In this document: piece after piece, positions 8,947 through 18,633 of the stretch | Position numbering within the stretch: position 1 is the first letter of the stretch | How the letters are laid out: the number at the start of each line of letters is the position of its first letter | Assembly (NCBI GenBank): GCA_963812505.1 | Contig: CAWEVM010000007.1 | Coordinates: forward strand, 62,001-126,000 | DNA: 64,000 nt | Direction: 5' to 3' | From: JAMXLO01 sp963812505 | GTDB lineage: Bacteria; Pseudomonadota; Alphaproteobacteria; Acetobacterales; Acetobacteraceae | Translations under genes and position numbers: made by a program | The notes under the pieces: generated by a model | Seen by the model: only the letters and a program-made list of their open reading frames with translations | Told to the model about the DNA's origin: nothing | Database searches by the model: none

Positions 8947-9995
8947 GCCAGACCACCGCCATCCCTGCTATCTCCGCCGCCTCCCCCCACGGCAAGGCCG
9001 TGACCCTCCAGTTCAGTGACAATACGCTGCTGCCGTTGCTGCTAGGCGACCACGACCGGCACATGGTCCGTATCGAGCAGGCTCTCGGCGTGCGGCTGTC
9101 ATGTCGCGGCAACCGCGTGGCGATCACCGGCGAGCCGGCGCGCGTCGACGCCGCCCAGGCGACCCTGGAGGGGTTGTGGCGCCGCCTGGAGCGCGGCGAG
9201 AGCATCGGCCGCTCGGACGTGGAAGCAGCGATCCGATTGGCGGATGCCGATATCGATCCCCGGCTGCCGCTGTCCGATGTGCCGGCGATCCGCACGCGGC
9301 GGGGCGCGGTGAGCCCGCGCAGCCCGGGCCAGGCAGCCTACATCGAGGCATTGGCAACGCATGAGATGGTGTTTGGCGTCGGCCCTGCCGGCACCGGCAA
9401 GACCTACCTCGCCGTGGCGCAGGCCGTCGCGATGCTCCAGGCCGGCAAGGTGGACCGTATCGTGCTGTCACGTCCTGCCGTGGAAGCAGGTGAACGGTTG
9501 GGCTTCCTGCCCGGCGACATGAAGGAAAAGGTCGATCCCTATCTGCGCCCGCTCTACGATGCGCTCCACGACATGCTGCCGGCCGAGCAGGTGCTCCGGC
9601 GGATGAACAACGGCGAGATCGAGGTGGCGCCGCTGGCATTCATGCGCGGTCGCACGCTGGCGCATGCCTATGCGATCCTCGACGAAGCGCAGAACACGAC
9701 CTCGGTGCAGATGAAGATGTGGCTGACACGCATGGGTGAGGGAACCCGCATGGTGGTGACCGGCGATCTGACCCAGGTCGATCTGCCGACCGGCATGCGC
9801 TCCGGCCTGCGCGATGCGCTCGACACTCTGGAGGGCATCCAGGGCATCGGCGTGGTGCGCCTCGGCACCCGCGACGTGGTGCGTCATCCACTGGTCGCGC
9901 GGATCGTGGATGCGTATGATCAGCGCGCCGCGGCGGAAGGCGACAAGCGGCGCGAGGCGCGCCGTCGCGGCGAGAATGAGGGGACCGGCAAATAG
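8943..9995 (+). CDS. phoH: PhoH-like ATPase
   Basis: The 350-residue protein has an N-terminal KH-like region (to about residue 110) and a PhoH P-loop domain. The Walker A is GPAGTGKT near residue 146 and the Walker B-like motif is DEAQN near 245, with TGDLTQVDLP after it. PhoH/YbeZ proteins act with YbeY in rRNA maturation and ribosome quality control. It starts with TTG at 8943, overlapping the miaB stop, and is three bases from ybeY. The conserved context makes the assignment firm. Confidence 0.93.
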   Translation: MSQTTAIPAISAASPHGKAVTLQFSDNTLLPLLLGDHDRHMVRIEQALGVRLSCRGNRVAITGEPARVDAAQATLEGLWRRLERGESIGRSDVEAAIRLADADIDPRLPLSDVPAIRTRRGAVSPRSPGQAAYIEALATHEMVFGVGPAGTGKTYLAVAQAVAMLQAGKVDRIVLSRPAVEAGERLGFLPGDMKEKVDPYLRPLYDALHDMLPAEQVLRRMNNGEIEVAPLAFMRGRTLAHAYAILDEAQNTTSVQMKMWLTRMGEGTRMVVTGDLTQVDLPTGMRSGLRDALDTLEGIQGIGVVRLGTRDVVRHPLVARIVDAYDQRAAAEGDKRREARRRGENEGTGK

Positions 9996-9998
9996 GCG

Positions 9999-10457
9999 AT
10001 GGACCCCGAGGCGAGTAGCTGCCCCGCGCAAGCGGGGTTCCGGGACGAGGTCAACGTCATCGTTGCGGAGCCGGCCTGGCGCCGGCTGGTCCATCATGCC
10101 GAATCGGTCGCCAAACGTGCCGCCCGTGCGGCAGGTGCGAGCGGCACCGTGGTGCTGGCCGCCGACCGGACGGTGCGCCGGCTGAACGCGCGCCATCGCC
10201 GCCGCAACCAGCCGACCAATGTGCTGACCTACACCCAGCCGGCGCCCGAAATGCTGCTGGCGCTTGGCGTGATCCGTCGGGAGGCGGCAGCCGCACAGCG
10301 CCGTCCGGCACATCATCTCGCACATCTGGTGGTGCACGGGGCACTCCATCTCGCCGGCCACGACCACCACCATCCGGGTGACGCGCGGCGTATGGAACTC
10401 GCCGAGGCGCGCATCCTGCATCGGCTGCGCGTGCCCAACCCGTGGAAGCGCACATGA
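9999..10457 (+). CDS. ybeY: Endoribonuclease YbeY (rRNA maturation factor), divergent
   Basis: The 152-residue metal-dependent RNase has the zinc-binding HGALHLAGHDH motif near residue 115 and the upstream RRLNARHRRRNQPTNVLTY segment typical of YbeY. The usual Gly-Asp of the LGDI segment between these is replaced by LALGVIRRE, and this part is short. The functional His residues remain. It sits between phoH and corC, as in most proteobacteria. The stop overlaps the corC start (ATGA at 10454). Confidence 0.9.
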   Translation: MDPEASSCPAQAGFRDEVNVIVAEPAWRRLVHHAESVAKRAARAAGASGTVVLAADRTVRRLNARHRRRNQPTNVLTYTQPAPEMLLALGVIRREAAAAQRRPAHHLAHLVVHGALHLAGHDHHHPGDARRMELAEARILHRLRVPNPWKRT

Positions 10458-11341
10458 GCAACGGCAACGGCTCACGCGCCTCGCTGCTCGATCGACTGCG
10501 CCACATGCTCGGTCGCCAGCCGGAGCACAGCTTGCGTGAGTCGATCGCCGAGTTGGTGCAGGAGGCTGCCGACGAACAGTTGGTGGCGGGCGAACAGCCG
10601 GAACTCGACCGGCAGGAGCGCGCGCTGATCGCCAACGTGCTGCGCCTGCGCGAGACCACCGCCGACGACGTGATGGTGCAGCGTGCCGACATCGTGGCGA
10701 TGCGGGTCGATGTGACACTGGAGCAGGCGTTGCAGCAGATCCGCACCGAGGGCCACTCGCGCCTGCCGGTCTATCGCGAGCAGCTCGATGACATCATCGG
10801 CATGGTGCACATCAAGGACGTGTTCGCCTATGTCGGTCGGCCGGAGGCGTTCTCGCTGGAGGCGATCCTGCGCAAGCCGCTGATGGTGGCGCCGCAGATG
10901 CCGGTGCTGGACCTGCTGTTGCAGATGCGCCAGCAGCGCATGCACCTGGCGCTGGTGATCGATGAATACGGTGGCGTCGACGGGCTGGTGACCATCGAGG
11001 ACCTGGTCGAGACCATCGTCGGCGACATCGCCGACGAGCACGACGAGGTGCAGGCGGCGATGGTGGTGGAACGACCCGATGGGGCGCTCGACATCAACGC
11101 ACGCCTGCCGGTAGAGGAGTTCGAGCACCGCATGGGTCCAGTGTTGTCGGAGGACGAGCGTGATGCCGACATCGAGACGGTTGGCGGGCTGGTGTTCACG
11201 TTGGCCGGGCGGGTGCCGACGAAGGGCGAGGTGATCAGCCATCCGTCGGGGATCGAGTTCCGTGTGCTTGACGCTGACCCACGTCAGATTCGGAGGCTGC
11301 GCGTACGTCGCCCGAGCGAGCAGGCCGCGGCGGCTGAATAG
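10454..11341 (+). CDS. corC: CBS-pair CorC/HlyC-family protein
   Basis: A 295-residue soluble protein with a pair of CBS domains (about residues 65-185, including GHSRLPVYRE and VDGLVTIEDLVETIVGDI) and a C-terminal CorC_HlyC transporter-associated domain (about 200-285). Members are linked to magnesium/cobalt efflux and to hemolysin-like proteins. It lacks the DUF21 membrane part found in longer relatives. The ATG at 10454 overlaps the ybeY stop and is preferred to the GTG at 10442. It is the last gene of the miaB-phoH-ybeY operon. Confidence 0.9.
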   Translation: MSNGNGSRASLLDRLRHMLGRQPEHSLRESIAELVQEAADEQLVAGEQPELDRQERALIANVLRLRETTADDVMVQRADIVAMRVDVTLEQALQQIRTEGHSRLPVYREQLDDIIGMVHIKDVFAYVGRPEAFSLEAILRKPLMVAPQMPVLDLLLQMRQQRMHLALVIDEYGGVDGLVTIEDLVETIVGDIADEHDEVQAAMVVERPDGALDINARLPVEEFEHRMGPVLSEDERDADIETVGGLVFTLAGRVPTKGEVISHPSGIEFRVLDADPRQIRRLRVRRPSEQAAAAE

Positions 11342-11398
11342 CCTGCGGTTATGCGATCGTTTTGACGATGACATACGGCAGCTCGTCATCAGGCTGCA

Positions 11399-13417
11399 GT
11401 GACCATCCGTCGGCCAGCGATTAGCGGCTGGCTTCGCGCCGCCGCACCTAATCTGCTCTACGGCGTCCGCCTATGGGCCGCGGTGTGCCTCGCACTTTTC
11501 TTGGCGTTCTGGTTAGAGCTCGACAACCCATCCTGGGCCGGCGCGACCGCGGCCCTCGTCTGCCAGCCGGTGCTTGGCGCGGCGCTGCGCAAAGGCTGGT
11601 TCCGCCTGATCGGCACCGTCGTCGGTGCGATTGCGGCGGTTGTGCTCAGCGCCTGCTTCCCGCAGAACCGCGCCGTGTTTCTCCTCGGCCTTGCCATCTG
11701 GGGGGCAGCCTGCGCTCTGACGGCCACCTTGCTGCGCAACTTCGCCTCCTACGCCGCTGCCCTGTCTGGCTATACGGCGGCGATCATTATCGGCGACGAA
11801 CTTGGTGCGATTGGGGGGCCGAACGGCGATGCCTTTCAACTCGCTATCGCCCGCACCAGCGAGATCTCCCTCGGGATCGTCTGCGCCGGGCTGGTGCTGG
11901 CCACGACCGATCTCGGCAGCACCCGGCGGCGGCTGGCGACGTTGCTCGCCGGACTGTCCGCCGAGATCGCCGGTGGTCTCTCGCGCGCGGTGCGAATGCC
12001 AGAATCAATGCAGGCGGAGTCACGAACGCAGCGCCGACGTCTGGCACTTCGAATAGCCGGCCTCGGCACCGTGATCGATCAGGCAGCCGGAGAAATCTCG
12101 AATCTGCCGCTACGCCCTCGGGCAATACAGGCTGCCGCGGACAGTCTATTCGATGCAGTCACCGCCTGGCGCTCGGTCGCGACCCATCTCGAGTTCCTAC
12201 CTGCGGCAGCCGTGCGAGCGGCTCGGATTGGGGAATCCCTTCCGCCCGATCTGACAACTCCCGAGGCGATCGAGGATCCGACGCGCTGGCTGAGCGATAC
12301 ACAGGCGCTGCGCGCCAGCCTGCACACGGCCATACGGCGGTTGGTGACACTGCCGACTGCGTCGCCGTCGCTGCGGCTTCTCTGCGATAGCACGGCCGAA
12401 GGTTTTCTTGCACTCGGCCGCGCCGCCACCGGAGTGCTGATGATCGATCAACCGTGGCTGGTGCGCAAACCGCGGCACGCGCGCCTGCGCGTGCCCGACC
12501 TCTTGCCCGCGCTGATCAATGCCATACGCGCGTTCCTCGCGATCGGCGCAGCGGCGCTGATATGGATCTGGACCGCGTGGCCGAGTGGCGCGACGTTCAT
12601 AACTTTTACTGTGATCGCGGTCACGCTTTTCGCGCCGCAGGAGGATACGGCGTACGCGACGGCAAGGGCCTTTACCATGGGCACGGCTTTGACTGCCATT
12701 CTCGCAGCGGTCGTCGACTTCGCGTTGCTGCCGCAACTGACGACCTTCGGGGGCTTGTGCGCAGCGCTGGGCCTGGTGCTGGTGCCGGCCGGCGCATTGG
12801 CAGCCCAGCCGAGGCAGCAAGCCGTGTTTGTGGCGATACAGGCCAACTTCATCCCACTGATCAGCCCATCGAATCCGAACGTCTATGATCCACCCCGATA
12901 TTATAATTCGGCTGTCGCTATACTCGGCGGTATTGCCTTCGCCATGCTCGCGATGAGGCTACTGCCGCCGATGCCACCGGCCTGGCGTACGCGCCGGCTT
13001 TTGGCGCTGACCTTGCGCGACCTTCGCCGTCTCGCCCACGGTGCCGTGCCGTCGTCGTTTGAGGATTGGGACAGCAAGGTTTATTCTCGGTTGTCTGCGA
13101 TTCCGGAATCGGTCGACCTGCTACAGCCGGCCCGGCTCGCAGCGGCGCTGTCGGTCGGCAGGGGAATCATTCGCCTGCGGCGCATCGCTCGACGGTTCGG
13201 GCTCGACCCGGAGGTGAGGGGGGCTATGGACGCGATCGCGGCGGGCAACAGCGCCGAAGCAATCAGCGCACTTGACCGCTTCGACCGCGCGCTGGCCGCA
13301 TTTCCCCCGACGTCACCGGGGGCCGGGCCGCGGCTGCGCGCGCGGAGCACAATCCGATCCGTCGTCGACGCAATGACCCAGCACGCCAGCTATTTCGATG
13401 CTAGGGTGCGAGGATGA
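11399..13417 (+). CDS. FUSC-family aromatic acid exporter-type membrane protein
   Basis: A 672-residue inner-membrane protein with two blocks of hydrophobic helices (about residues 20-180 and 370-525) separated and followed by soluble regions, the layout of AaeB/FUSC efflux proteins. The N-terminal block includes NPSWAGATAALVCQP, characteristic of FUSC. It starts with GTG at 11399. It is coupled to a DUF1656 gene (ATGA overlap at 13414) and then to a HlyD-type adaptor. Together the three resemble AaeB-AaeX-AaeA, an efflux system for hydroxylated aromatic acids. The actual substrate is inferred only from family. Confidence 0.88.
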   Translation: MTIRRPAISGWLRAAAPNLLYGVRLWAAVCLALFLAFWLELDNPSWAGATAALVCQPVLGAALRKGWFRLIGTVVGAIAAVVLSACFPQNRAVFLLGLAIWGAACALTATLLRNFASYAAALSGYTAAIIIGDELGAIGGPNGDAFQLAIARTSEISLGIVCAGLVLATTDLGSTRRRLATLLAGLSAEIAGGLSRAVRMPESMQAESRTQRRRLALRIAGLGTVIDQAAGEISNLPLRPRAIQAAADSLFDAVTAWRSVATHLEFLPAAAVRAARIGESLPPDLTTPEAIEDPTRWLSDTQALRASLHTAIRRLVTLPTASPSLRLLCDSTAEGFLALGRAATGVLMIDQPWLVRKPRHARLRVPDLLPALINAIRAFLAIGAAALIWIWTAWPSGATFITFTVIAVTLFAPQEDTAYATARAFTMGTALTAILAAVVDFALLPQLTTFGGLCAALGLVLVPAGALAAQPRQQAVFVAIQANFIPLISPSNPNVYDPPRYYNSAVAILGGIAFAMLAMRLLPPMPPAWRTRRLLALTLRDLRRLAHGAVPSSFEDWDSKVYSRLSAIPESVDLLQPARLAAALSVGRGIIRLRRIARRFGLDPEVRGAMDAIAAGNSAEAISALDRFDRALAAFPPTSPGAGPRLRARSTIRSVVDAMTQHASYFDARVRG

Positions 13418-13626
13418 GATATGCGGAAATAGATCTGCTGGGCGTCTACGTTGCCCCCATTTCGTTGATGATCGTCGCTGCCTGGCTGTTGTTGCTTCCG
13501 GTTCGCCGCCTTGCGGAGCACTTCGGACTGCTGCGTTTCGTGTGGCATCCCGCGCTGTTCGTGTTCGCCGTATACACGATTCTGTTGTCGATGATCGTGC
13601 TGCTGGCTGGCAGGATCGCCGGCTGA
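13414..13626 (+). CDS. DUF1656 small membrane protein (AaeX-like)
   Basis: A 70-residue protein with two transmembrane helices (about residues 10-30 and 43-65) and the DUF1656 opening EIDLLGVYVAP. Such proteins lie between FUSC exporters and HlyD adaptors. Here it overlaps both neighbours: ATGA with the upstream exporter and TGATG with the downstream adaptor. Its precise role in the efflux complex is not known. Confidence 0.88.
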   Translation: MRYAEIDLLGVYVAPISLMIVAAWLLLLPVRRLAEHFGLLRFVWHPALFVFAVYTILLSMIVLLAGRIAG

Positions 13627-14582
13627 TGGCGGACGTTGATGCGCGCGTGGGAACGCAGGCGCGGGTCCCGCCCCGGGCTGAGCCGTCCAGCCCCGACCTC
13701 GCTCCGGTCAAACGACTGCATGCCGTACCGGTCCTGATCACGCTGATCGTGCTGGGCCTGGCAGGGATTGCCGCGTGGGCAACGTGGCAGGCCTACATGG
13801 CCGCGCCGTGGACGCGGGACGGCACAGTCCGGGCCTACGTTGTCACCATCGCGCCGGAGGTCTCAGGCCGGATCGTGCAACTGCCGGTCGCCGACAATCA
13901 GTTCGTCCACAAGGGCGATTTGCTGCTGAGCATTGATCCGACCGATTATGCAATCGCTGTCGACCTCGCGCAGGCGTCTGCCGACCAGGCAAATGCAAAT
14001 GCCGAGAATGCGCAGCGCGAAGCAGAGCGGCGTGCCAAGCTGAGTTTGCTGGAAACGTCAGAGGAGGAGAAGCAGAGCTACCAGACGACCGCGACAGCGG
14101 CGGCAGCGACGTCGCGCCAAGCGGTCGCCAATCTGGCGCAGGCGCGGGTGAACCTGCAACGCGCGACGATCCGGTCCCCGGTCAACGGTTACGTCACCAA
14201 TCTGTTGGTACAGGTCGGCGACTATGCAACCGCCAGACAGAGTGCCATTTCCATCGTCGACGCCGATTTATTTTGGGTGGATGGATATTTTGAGGAAACG
14301 GCTCTCGACAGGATAAATCCCGGAGATCGGGCAACGATCAAGCTGATGGGTCATCGCGCATTGCTGCATGGTCATGTGGCCGGGGTTACGCGCGGCATCA
14401 CGGTCGCGAACGCCGCGCGAGGGGCATCGGGCCTGGCCGAGGTCAATCCAATCTTCACGTGGGTGCGGCTGGCGCAGCGGGTGCCGGTGCGCATCGAGAT
14501 CGACCAAGTGCCTGATGGCGTGCGCCTCGTGGCTGGCCAAACGGCTACCGTCCAGATTGAGGAAAGCACGGGCAGCCGTTAG
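13626..14582 (+). CDS. HlyD/EmrA-type periplasmic adaptor of the FUSC efflux system
   Basis: A 318-residue membrane fusion protein. One N-terminal transmembrane helix (about residues 34-52) is followed by the barrel-sandwich start APEVSGRIVQLPVADNQFV, an alpha-hairpin coiled coil (about 110-180), the second lipoyl half (RSPVNGYVTNLLVQVGDY), and a beta-barrel domain. The start at 13626 overlaps the DUF1656 stop. The frame continues upstream, but that part overlaps the exporter and DUF1656 genes. It would connect the FUSC pump to the outer membrane. No outer-membrane factor is in the window. Confidence 0.92.
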   Translation: MADVDARVGTQARVPPRAEPSSPDLAPVKRLHAVPVLITLIVLGLAGIAAWATWQAYMAAPWTRDGTVRAYVVTIAPEVSGRIVQLPVADNQFVHKGDLLLSIDPTDYAIAVDLAQASADQANANAENAQREAERRAKLSLLETSEEEKQSYQTTATAAAATSRQAVANLAQARVNLQRATIRSPVNGYVTNLLVQVGDYATARQSAISIVDADLFWVDGYFEETALDRINPGDRATIKLMGHRALLHGHVAGVTRGITVANAARGASGLAEVNPIFTWVRLAQRVPVRIEIDQVPDGVRLVAGQTATVQIEESTGSR

Positions 14583-14599
14583 TTGGCGGTCAACCGCAG

Positions 14600-15970
14600 C
14601 TATAAGCCGGTTCGGCCAACCGACAACGACACCCAACGGGCGCCGCCCTTGCCCTGAACCAGAATAGCGATGAACGGAAGACGTTCCTCGTGCGCGCTTC
14701 GAACGGCCTTTTTCACGTCATCCGGTGTCGCGACCGGCGCGCCCTGGATGATTGTAAATACATCGCCTGGGCCAATGCCAAGGTCGCGCGCCTCGCTCTC
14801 CGTATCGACCGAAGTCACAAGAACGCCACTCAGTTCCCGGTCGAGGCCAAACCGCTTGCGCGCCTCGTCGGTAAGCGGCGCCAGCTGAACGCCATGATCG
14901 GGCTCTTGCTCAAGCATGGCCTGCGCCGCCTGGTCACTGACCACACCACCGCCCGACATGAAATTCGGCCATTCGGCAACAATGGCCTTGACGACCTGTT
15001 CCTTGCGGTCTCGCCAGATCGTCAATTCCGTCTGCGTCCCCACACGCGTCTGCACGATCTCCCGCATGAATGCCCGCGAGTCGCTGAACTTGACGTTTCC
15101 GACGGTAGATAGAACGTCACCCGGTCGCAGTCCGGCATCACTTGCTGGGCCATCCGTATCCACTGATGCGATTATCGAGCCTTGAACGTCCCCGAGGCGC
15201 AGCGCCTGCGACAGCGAGGGTGTCAGGTCCTGCAGCTTGAAGCCGAGCCAGCCAGGCCTGTGGTGGGCGGGGTCCAGCAGGCGTTCCACGGCGAACCTGG
15301 CGGTCTCTGCTGGAATGGCCAAGCCAATACCGATAAAGCCCCCACCGTCATTGGGGTTGTAGAACGCTGTATCGACTCCGACGACATCACCATTGGCGTC
15401 CACGAGCGGACCGCCGGAATTGCCGTGGTTGATTGCCGCATCGGTTTGCATGTAGTTGTCGAAAGGTGTGTCCTGAATATCGCGGTTCAGCGCGCTGATG
15501 ATGCCGGCCGTCACCGAAATGCCGAAGCCGAGAGGATTACCCATCGCGAGGACGCTGTCGCCCACGCGTCCTGCCTTGCCCCACTTGAGCGCCGGAAGCC
15601 TCTTGTCACCATCCACCTTGAGCAGCGCAAGATCGATCATCGGCGAGACGGCTAGAACCTTGGCGGTTGCACGATCACCGTTGCTGAACAGCAGAACGAA
15701 GTCGAAGCTGCCGTCTACAACATGCTTGTTGGTGACAATGACTCCGCTGGGGTCAATGATGAGGCCGGAGGCATAGATCTTCACCCGCCGCGGCGCACCA
15801 CCTGCCTCGGTAGCCGGGCGGATTTTCCAGGCCGCGATGTTTACAACCGCGGGCATTGCCAGCTCCGCAACAGCGGCGTCGTCCATGGTCATGGTGCGCG
15901 CAGCTGCAGACGTGCTCAAAGCTGACACAGCCAAGAGCGCGACGAATGCTATGGTCAGGATCCGATACAC
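14600..15970 (-). CDS. HtrA/DegP-type periplasmic serine protease with two PDZ domains
   Basis: 456 residues with an N-terminal signal peptide (about 1-24, cleavage near SAAARTM). The trypsin-like domain has the triad His in TNKHVVDG, Asp in MIDLALLK and Ser in HGNSGGPL. Two PDZ domains follow: GWLGFKLQDLTPS onward and the C-terminal DLGIGPGDVFTI region. HtrA proteases degrade or refold damaged envelope proteins. It is convergent with the efflux operon (17-base gap). Composition is more A/T-rich than its neighbours, and no sensor pair is adjacent. Confidence 0.92.
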   Translation of the reverse strand: MYRILTIAFVALLAVSALSTSAAARTMTMDDAAVAELAMPAVVNIAAWKIRPATEAGGAPRRVKIYASGLIIDPSGVIVTNKHVVDGSFDFVLLFSNGDRATAKVLAVSPMIDLALLKVDGDKRLPALKWGKAGRVGDSVLAMGNPLGFGISVTAGIISALNRDIQDTPFDNYMQTDAAINHGNSGGPLVDANGDVVGVDTAFYNPNDGGGFIGIGLAIPAETARFAVERLLDPAHHRPGWLGFKLQDLTPSLSQALRLGDVQGSIIASVDTDGPASDAGLRPGDVLSTVGNVKFSDSRAFMREIVQTRVGTQTELTIWRDRKEQVVKAIVAEWPNFMSGGGVVSDQAAQAMLEQEPDHGVQLAPLTDEARKRFGLDRELSGVLVTSVDTESEARDLGIGPGDVFTIIQGAPVATPDDVKKAVRSAHEERLPFIAILVQGKGGARWVSLSVGRTGL

Positions 15971-16095
15971 CCCACCCTCTCTGATTTTGCGGGCATGGTT
16001 TCAGGATTTGAACGTTGCGACAAGCCTGCCATGTCGCCGGCCTGATGCCGCTTGTGATGCCGGGCGGCGGGAGCCCCTCCCCGGGCATCGCTGCT

Positions 16096-17256
16096 TCACC
16101 CCCACAGCATCCTGCTGGCGATCCGCGCACCGTCCCGGAGCGCCTCGAACTTTGCCCAGATAACCGTCGGGTGCACCTCGGGTCGATACGTTGCCTGCGA
16201 CGAGAAACCGCAATCCGCCCCGGCGATCACGTTCTCGCGCCCGACCAGCCGCGCGAACCGCACCAGACGTTCGGCGATCCACTCCGGATGCTCGACAATG
16301 TTGGACGAATGCGTGATCACCCCGGGGATCAGCACCGCACCCTCGGGAAGCTTCACCATCTCCCACAGGTGATACTCGTGCTCGTGCCGCACGTTCGCCG
16401 CCTCGAAGCTGTAGCCGCCGGCATTCACCCGCAGCATGTAGCCCGCGACGTCCGCCAGTGCCGCCTCGTGAATGCGCGGGCCGTGGTTGATGCCGTAGCA
16501 CGTGTGGTACCGTACCCGCTCGCGCGGGATGCCCTGCAGGCTGGCGTTCAGCGCCGCGACGTAGATCTCCGCCCGTGCGGCGCGCTGCGCGGCATCGAAT
16601 GATGGATCGCCGAACAGGTCCGACAGGAACGGATCGTCGATCTGCAGGATGAACCCGGCATCGACGATGGCCTTGTACTCCGTGTGCAGCGCCGCACCCA
16701 CCGCGTGAAAGAACGCTTCGTCCGTGTTGTAGAATTCGTTCTCACCCACACCGCTCGGCGCCACCGCTGGCATAAAGGCGGCGACGTGCGGCACGCCCGC
16801 CAGTGCGGCGTTCAGGTTGTCGATGTCGCGTTGCAGAGCCGCCTCGCCGCGATAGTGGATCGGGCCGGTGCACACCAGCGGCGATGCCGGCGCGACGCCA
16901 CCTCCCATCATCGCGGTCTTGAAGTATTGCTCGTAGTATTCAGGAAATGCCGCAAGCTCGGCTGCGAACATGACGCGGCGCTGCTGCGGGCGAGCCTCGA
17001 ACCCGTCCAGCCGCTCGCGCGCATAGGTGAAAAAACCTGACTTGGACTGCTCGCCGTCGCACACGATGTCGATGCCGCACTCGCACTGCTTGCGCACGCA
17101 CTCCGCCACCGCATCTCGAACGCGCGCATGATACGCGGCCTCGCCATGATCGCCGCCTTCCAGTTGCGCCTTCATCATATCGAGCAGGTCGTGTGGCCGC
17201 GGCAGGCTGCCGACATGCGTGGTCAGGATACGATCGGTGTTCTGCTGCCCGGCCAT
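16096..17256 (-). CDS. Cobalamin-independent methionine synthase II (MetE C-terminal)-like methyltransferase
   Basis: About 386 residues from the ATG at 17256, which has a GGAGG ribosome site; a GTG at 17262 is also open. The fold is the UROD/MetE C-terminal barrel, opening with TTHVGSLPRP. Likely zinc ligands are the HTC near residue 260 and GADCGFSS near 360, as in MetE. At half the MetE length it lacks the N-terminal domain, so methylation of homocysteine from folate is not assured; relatives include other thiol methyltransferases. It is divergent from the ABC importer operon, about 100 bases away. Confidence 0.8.
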   Translation of the reverse strand: MAGQQNTDRILTTHVGSLPRPHDLLDMMKAQLEGGDHGEAAYHARVRDAVAECVRKQCECGIDIVCDGEQSKSGFFTYARERLDGFEARPQQRRVMFAAELAAFPEYYEQYFKTAMMGGGVAPASPLVCTGPIHYRGEAALQRDIDNLNAALAGVPHVAAFMPAVAPSGVGENEFYNTDEAFFHAVGAALHTEYKAIVDAGFILQIDDPFLSDLFGDPSFDAAQRAARAEIYVAALNASLQGIPRERVRYHTCYGINHGPRIHEAALADVAGYMLRVNAGGYSFEAANVRHEHEYHLWEMVKLPEGAVLIPGVITHSSNIVEHPEWIAERLVRFARLVGRENVIAGADCGFSSQATYRPEVHPTVIWAKFEALRDGARIASRMLWG

Positions 17257-17358
17257 TGCCACCCTCCTCCGCAGATCGCGGAAGCGGTCACCATGGTCAC
17301 TGCCTTGTCAACCCCGGGCGATCCGCCGAAGGTACGGGCAACGGGGCTGGAGGAAGCG

Positions 17359-18633
17359 ATGAAAGCGTGGCGGATCGCGCTCGTATCGATCGGCGTGCTG
17401 GCGCTCGCGCTGCATGCCGTAGCACAGGCCGAGCAGTACGGTTCCGACAGTGCGCCAATCCACATCACCTGGCAGATGCAGCCGACGCAGTCGCCGAAAT
17501 CATCGGTTCCCAGCGTGAAGGAATACTATCAGTCGCACATTGATGCATGGGTCAAGGCACATCCCGACGTCATGCTCGACGTCACCTTCAACAGCACCGA
17601 CATCAATGCCAGCATGGCGCGGATGCAGGAACAGGCCACCGCCGGCCGCACGCCCGACTTCGCGATGCTCGACTCGTTTTTTCTCAGCCGCTTCTATCAG
17701 TACCTGCAGCCGCTCGATCGCTTCTATGGTCCCGATCAGGTGGACGATTTCGTTGCCTTTGCCCGCAAAGGCATGCGGGGACCTGACGGGAAACTGAAGG
17801 CACTTTGGGTCAACACCGATGTGCGCGTGCTGTACTACCGCAAGGACCTCGTCTCGAACCCGCCGAAAACATGGGACGAACTGATCATGCAGGCGTCGGC
17901 GCTGTCGAAGCTGGGACTGACCGGCTATCTGTATCCCGGCGGACGCGGCGAAGGTGCCGTGATGGAGAACCTGCCGATGTTCTGGGCGCAAGGGGGCGAA
18001 CTCGTCGACGCTTCCGGCAAGCCGGTGTTCGGCGAGGGCAAGAACCGTGTCGCCTTGCTCAACCTGCTCGGATTCCTGAAGCGCACCATCGACTCGGGTG
18101 CCAGCCCGAGCCGTGTCGTGAACTACAAGTTTGAAGCCGACCTGTATCCCGAGATTTTGCGCGGCAATGTCGCGATGTTCCTGGGCGGTAACTGGATGGC
18201 GAGGCAACTGCGTGACCTGGGCGACAGGCACGACTGGGGTGTCGCGCCGATACCGCTGATGACATCGGGCGATCCCGTCACGGCGGCCGGCGGCTGGACC
18301 TATGCCGTGTTCACGCCGGATGCGAAAAAGCAAGCCGTCATCATCGATCTGATCAACAGCCTGGTCGCCAGCCCGGCCGCGATGGCGGCATCCACCGAGG
18401 CGATCGGCAATCTGCCGACGCGCATGAGCGTGGCGCAGGGTTCCTCTGCCTATGTCCAGGATCCGACCGTCCGCGATTTCCTTTCATTGCTGCGCTATGC
18501 GCGAGCGCGTCCGGGTGCCGCCATCTATCCCAGCATCTCCACCGAACTGCAGGTCGCAATGTCGGACGTGATCACCGGACAGCAAACGCCCGAGGCGGCG
18601 CTCGATCAGGCGTGGCACAAGCTCGCACCTTGA
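17359..18633 (+). CDS. Sugar-type ABC transporter substrate-binding protein
   Basis: 424 residues from the ATG at 17359, preceded by GGAGGAAG. A signal peptide covers about residues 1-23 (ending AVAQAEQ). The rest is a family-1 (MalE/UgpB-like) binding protein with LYYRKDLVSNPPKTWDEL and the later GNVAMFLGGNWM, typical of carbohydrate binders. It heads a three-gene unit with two permeases; its stop overlaps the first permease gene. No ATPase gene follows. The substrate is not identifiable. Confidence 0.9.
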   Translation: MKAWRIALVSIGVLALALHAVAQAEQYGSDSAPIHITWQMQPTQSPKSSVPSVKEYYQSHIDAWVKAHPDVMLDVTFNSTDINASMARMQEQATAGRTPDFAMLDSFFLSRFYQYLQPLDRFYGPDQVDDFVAFARKGMRGPDGKLKALWVNTDVRVLYYRKDLVSNPPKTWDELIMQASALSKLGLTGYLYPGGRGEGAVMENLPMFWAQGGELVDASGKPVFGEGKNRVALLNLLGFLKRTIDSGASPSRVVNYKFEADLYPEILRGNVAMFLGGNWMARQLRDLGDRHDWGVAPIPLMTSGDPVTAAGGWTYAVFTPDAKKQAVIIDLINSLVASPAAMAASTEAIGNLPTRMSVAQGSSAYVQDPTVRDFLSLLRYARARPGAAIYPSISTELQVAMSDVITGQQTPEAALDQAWHKLAP

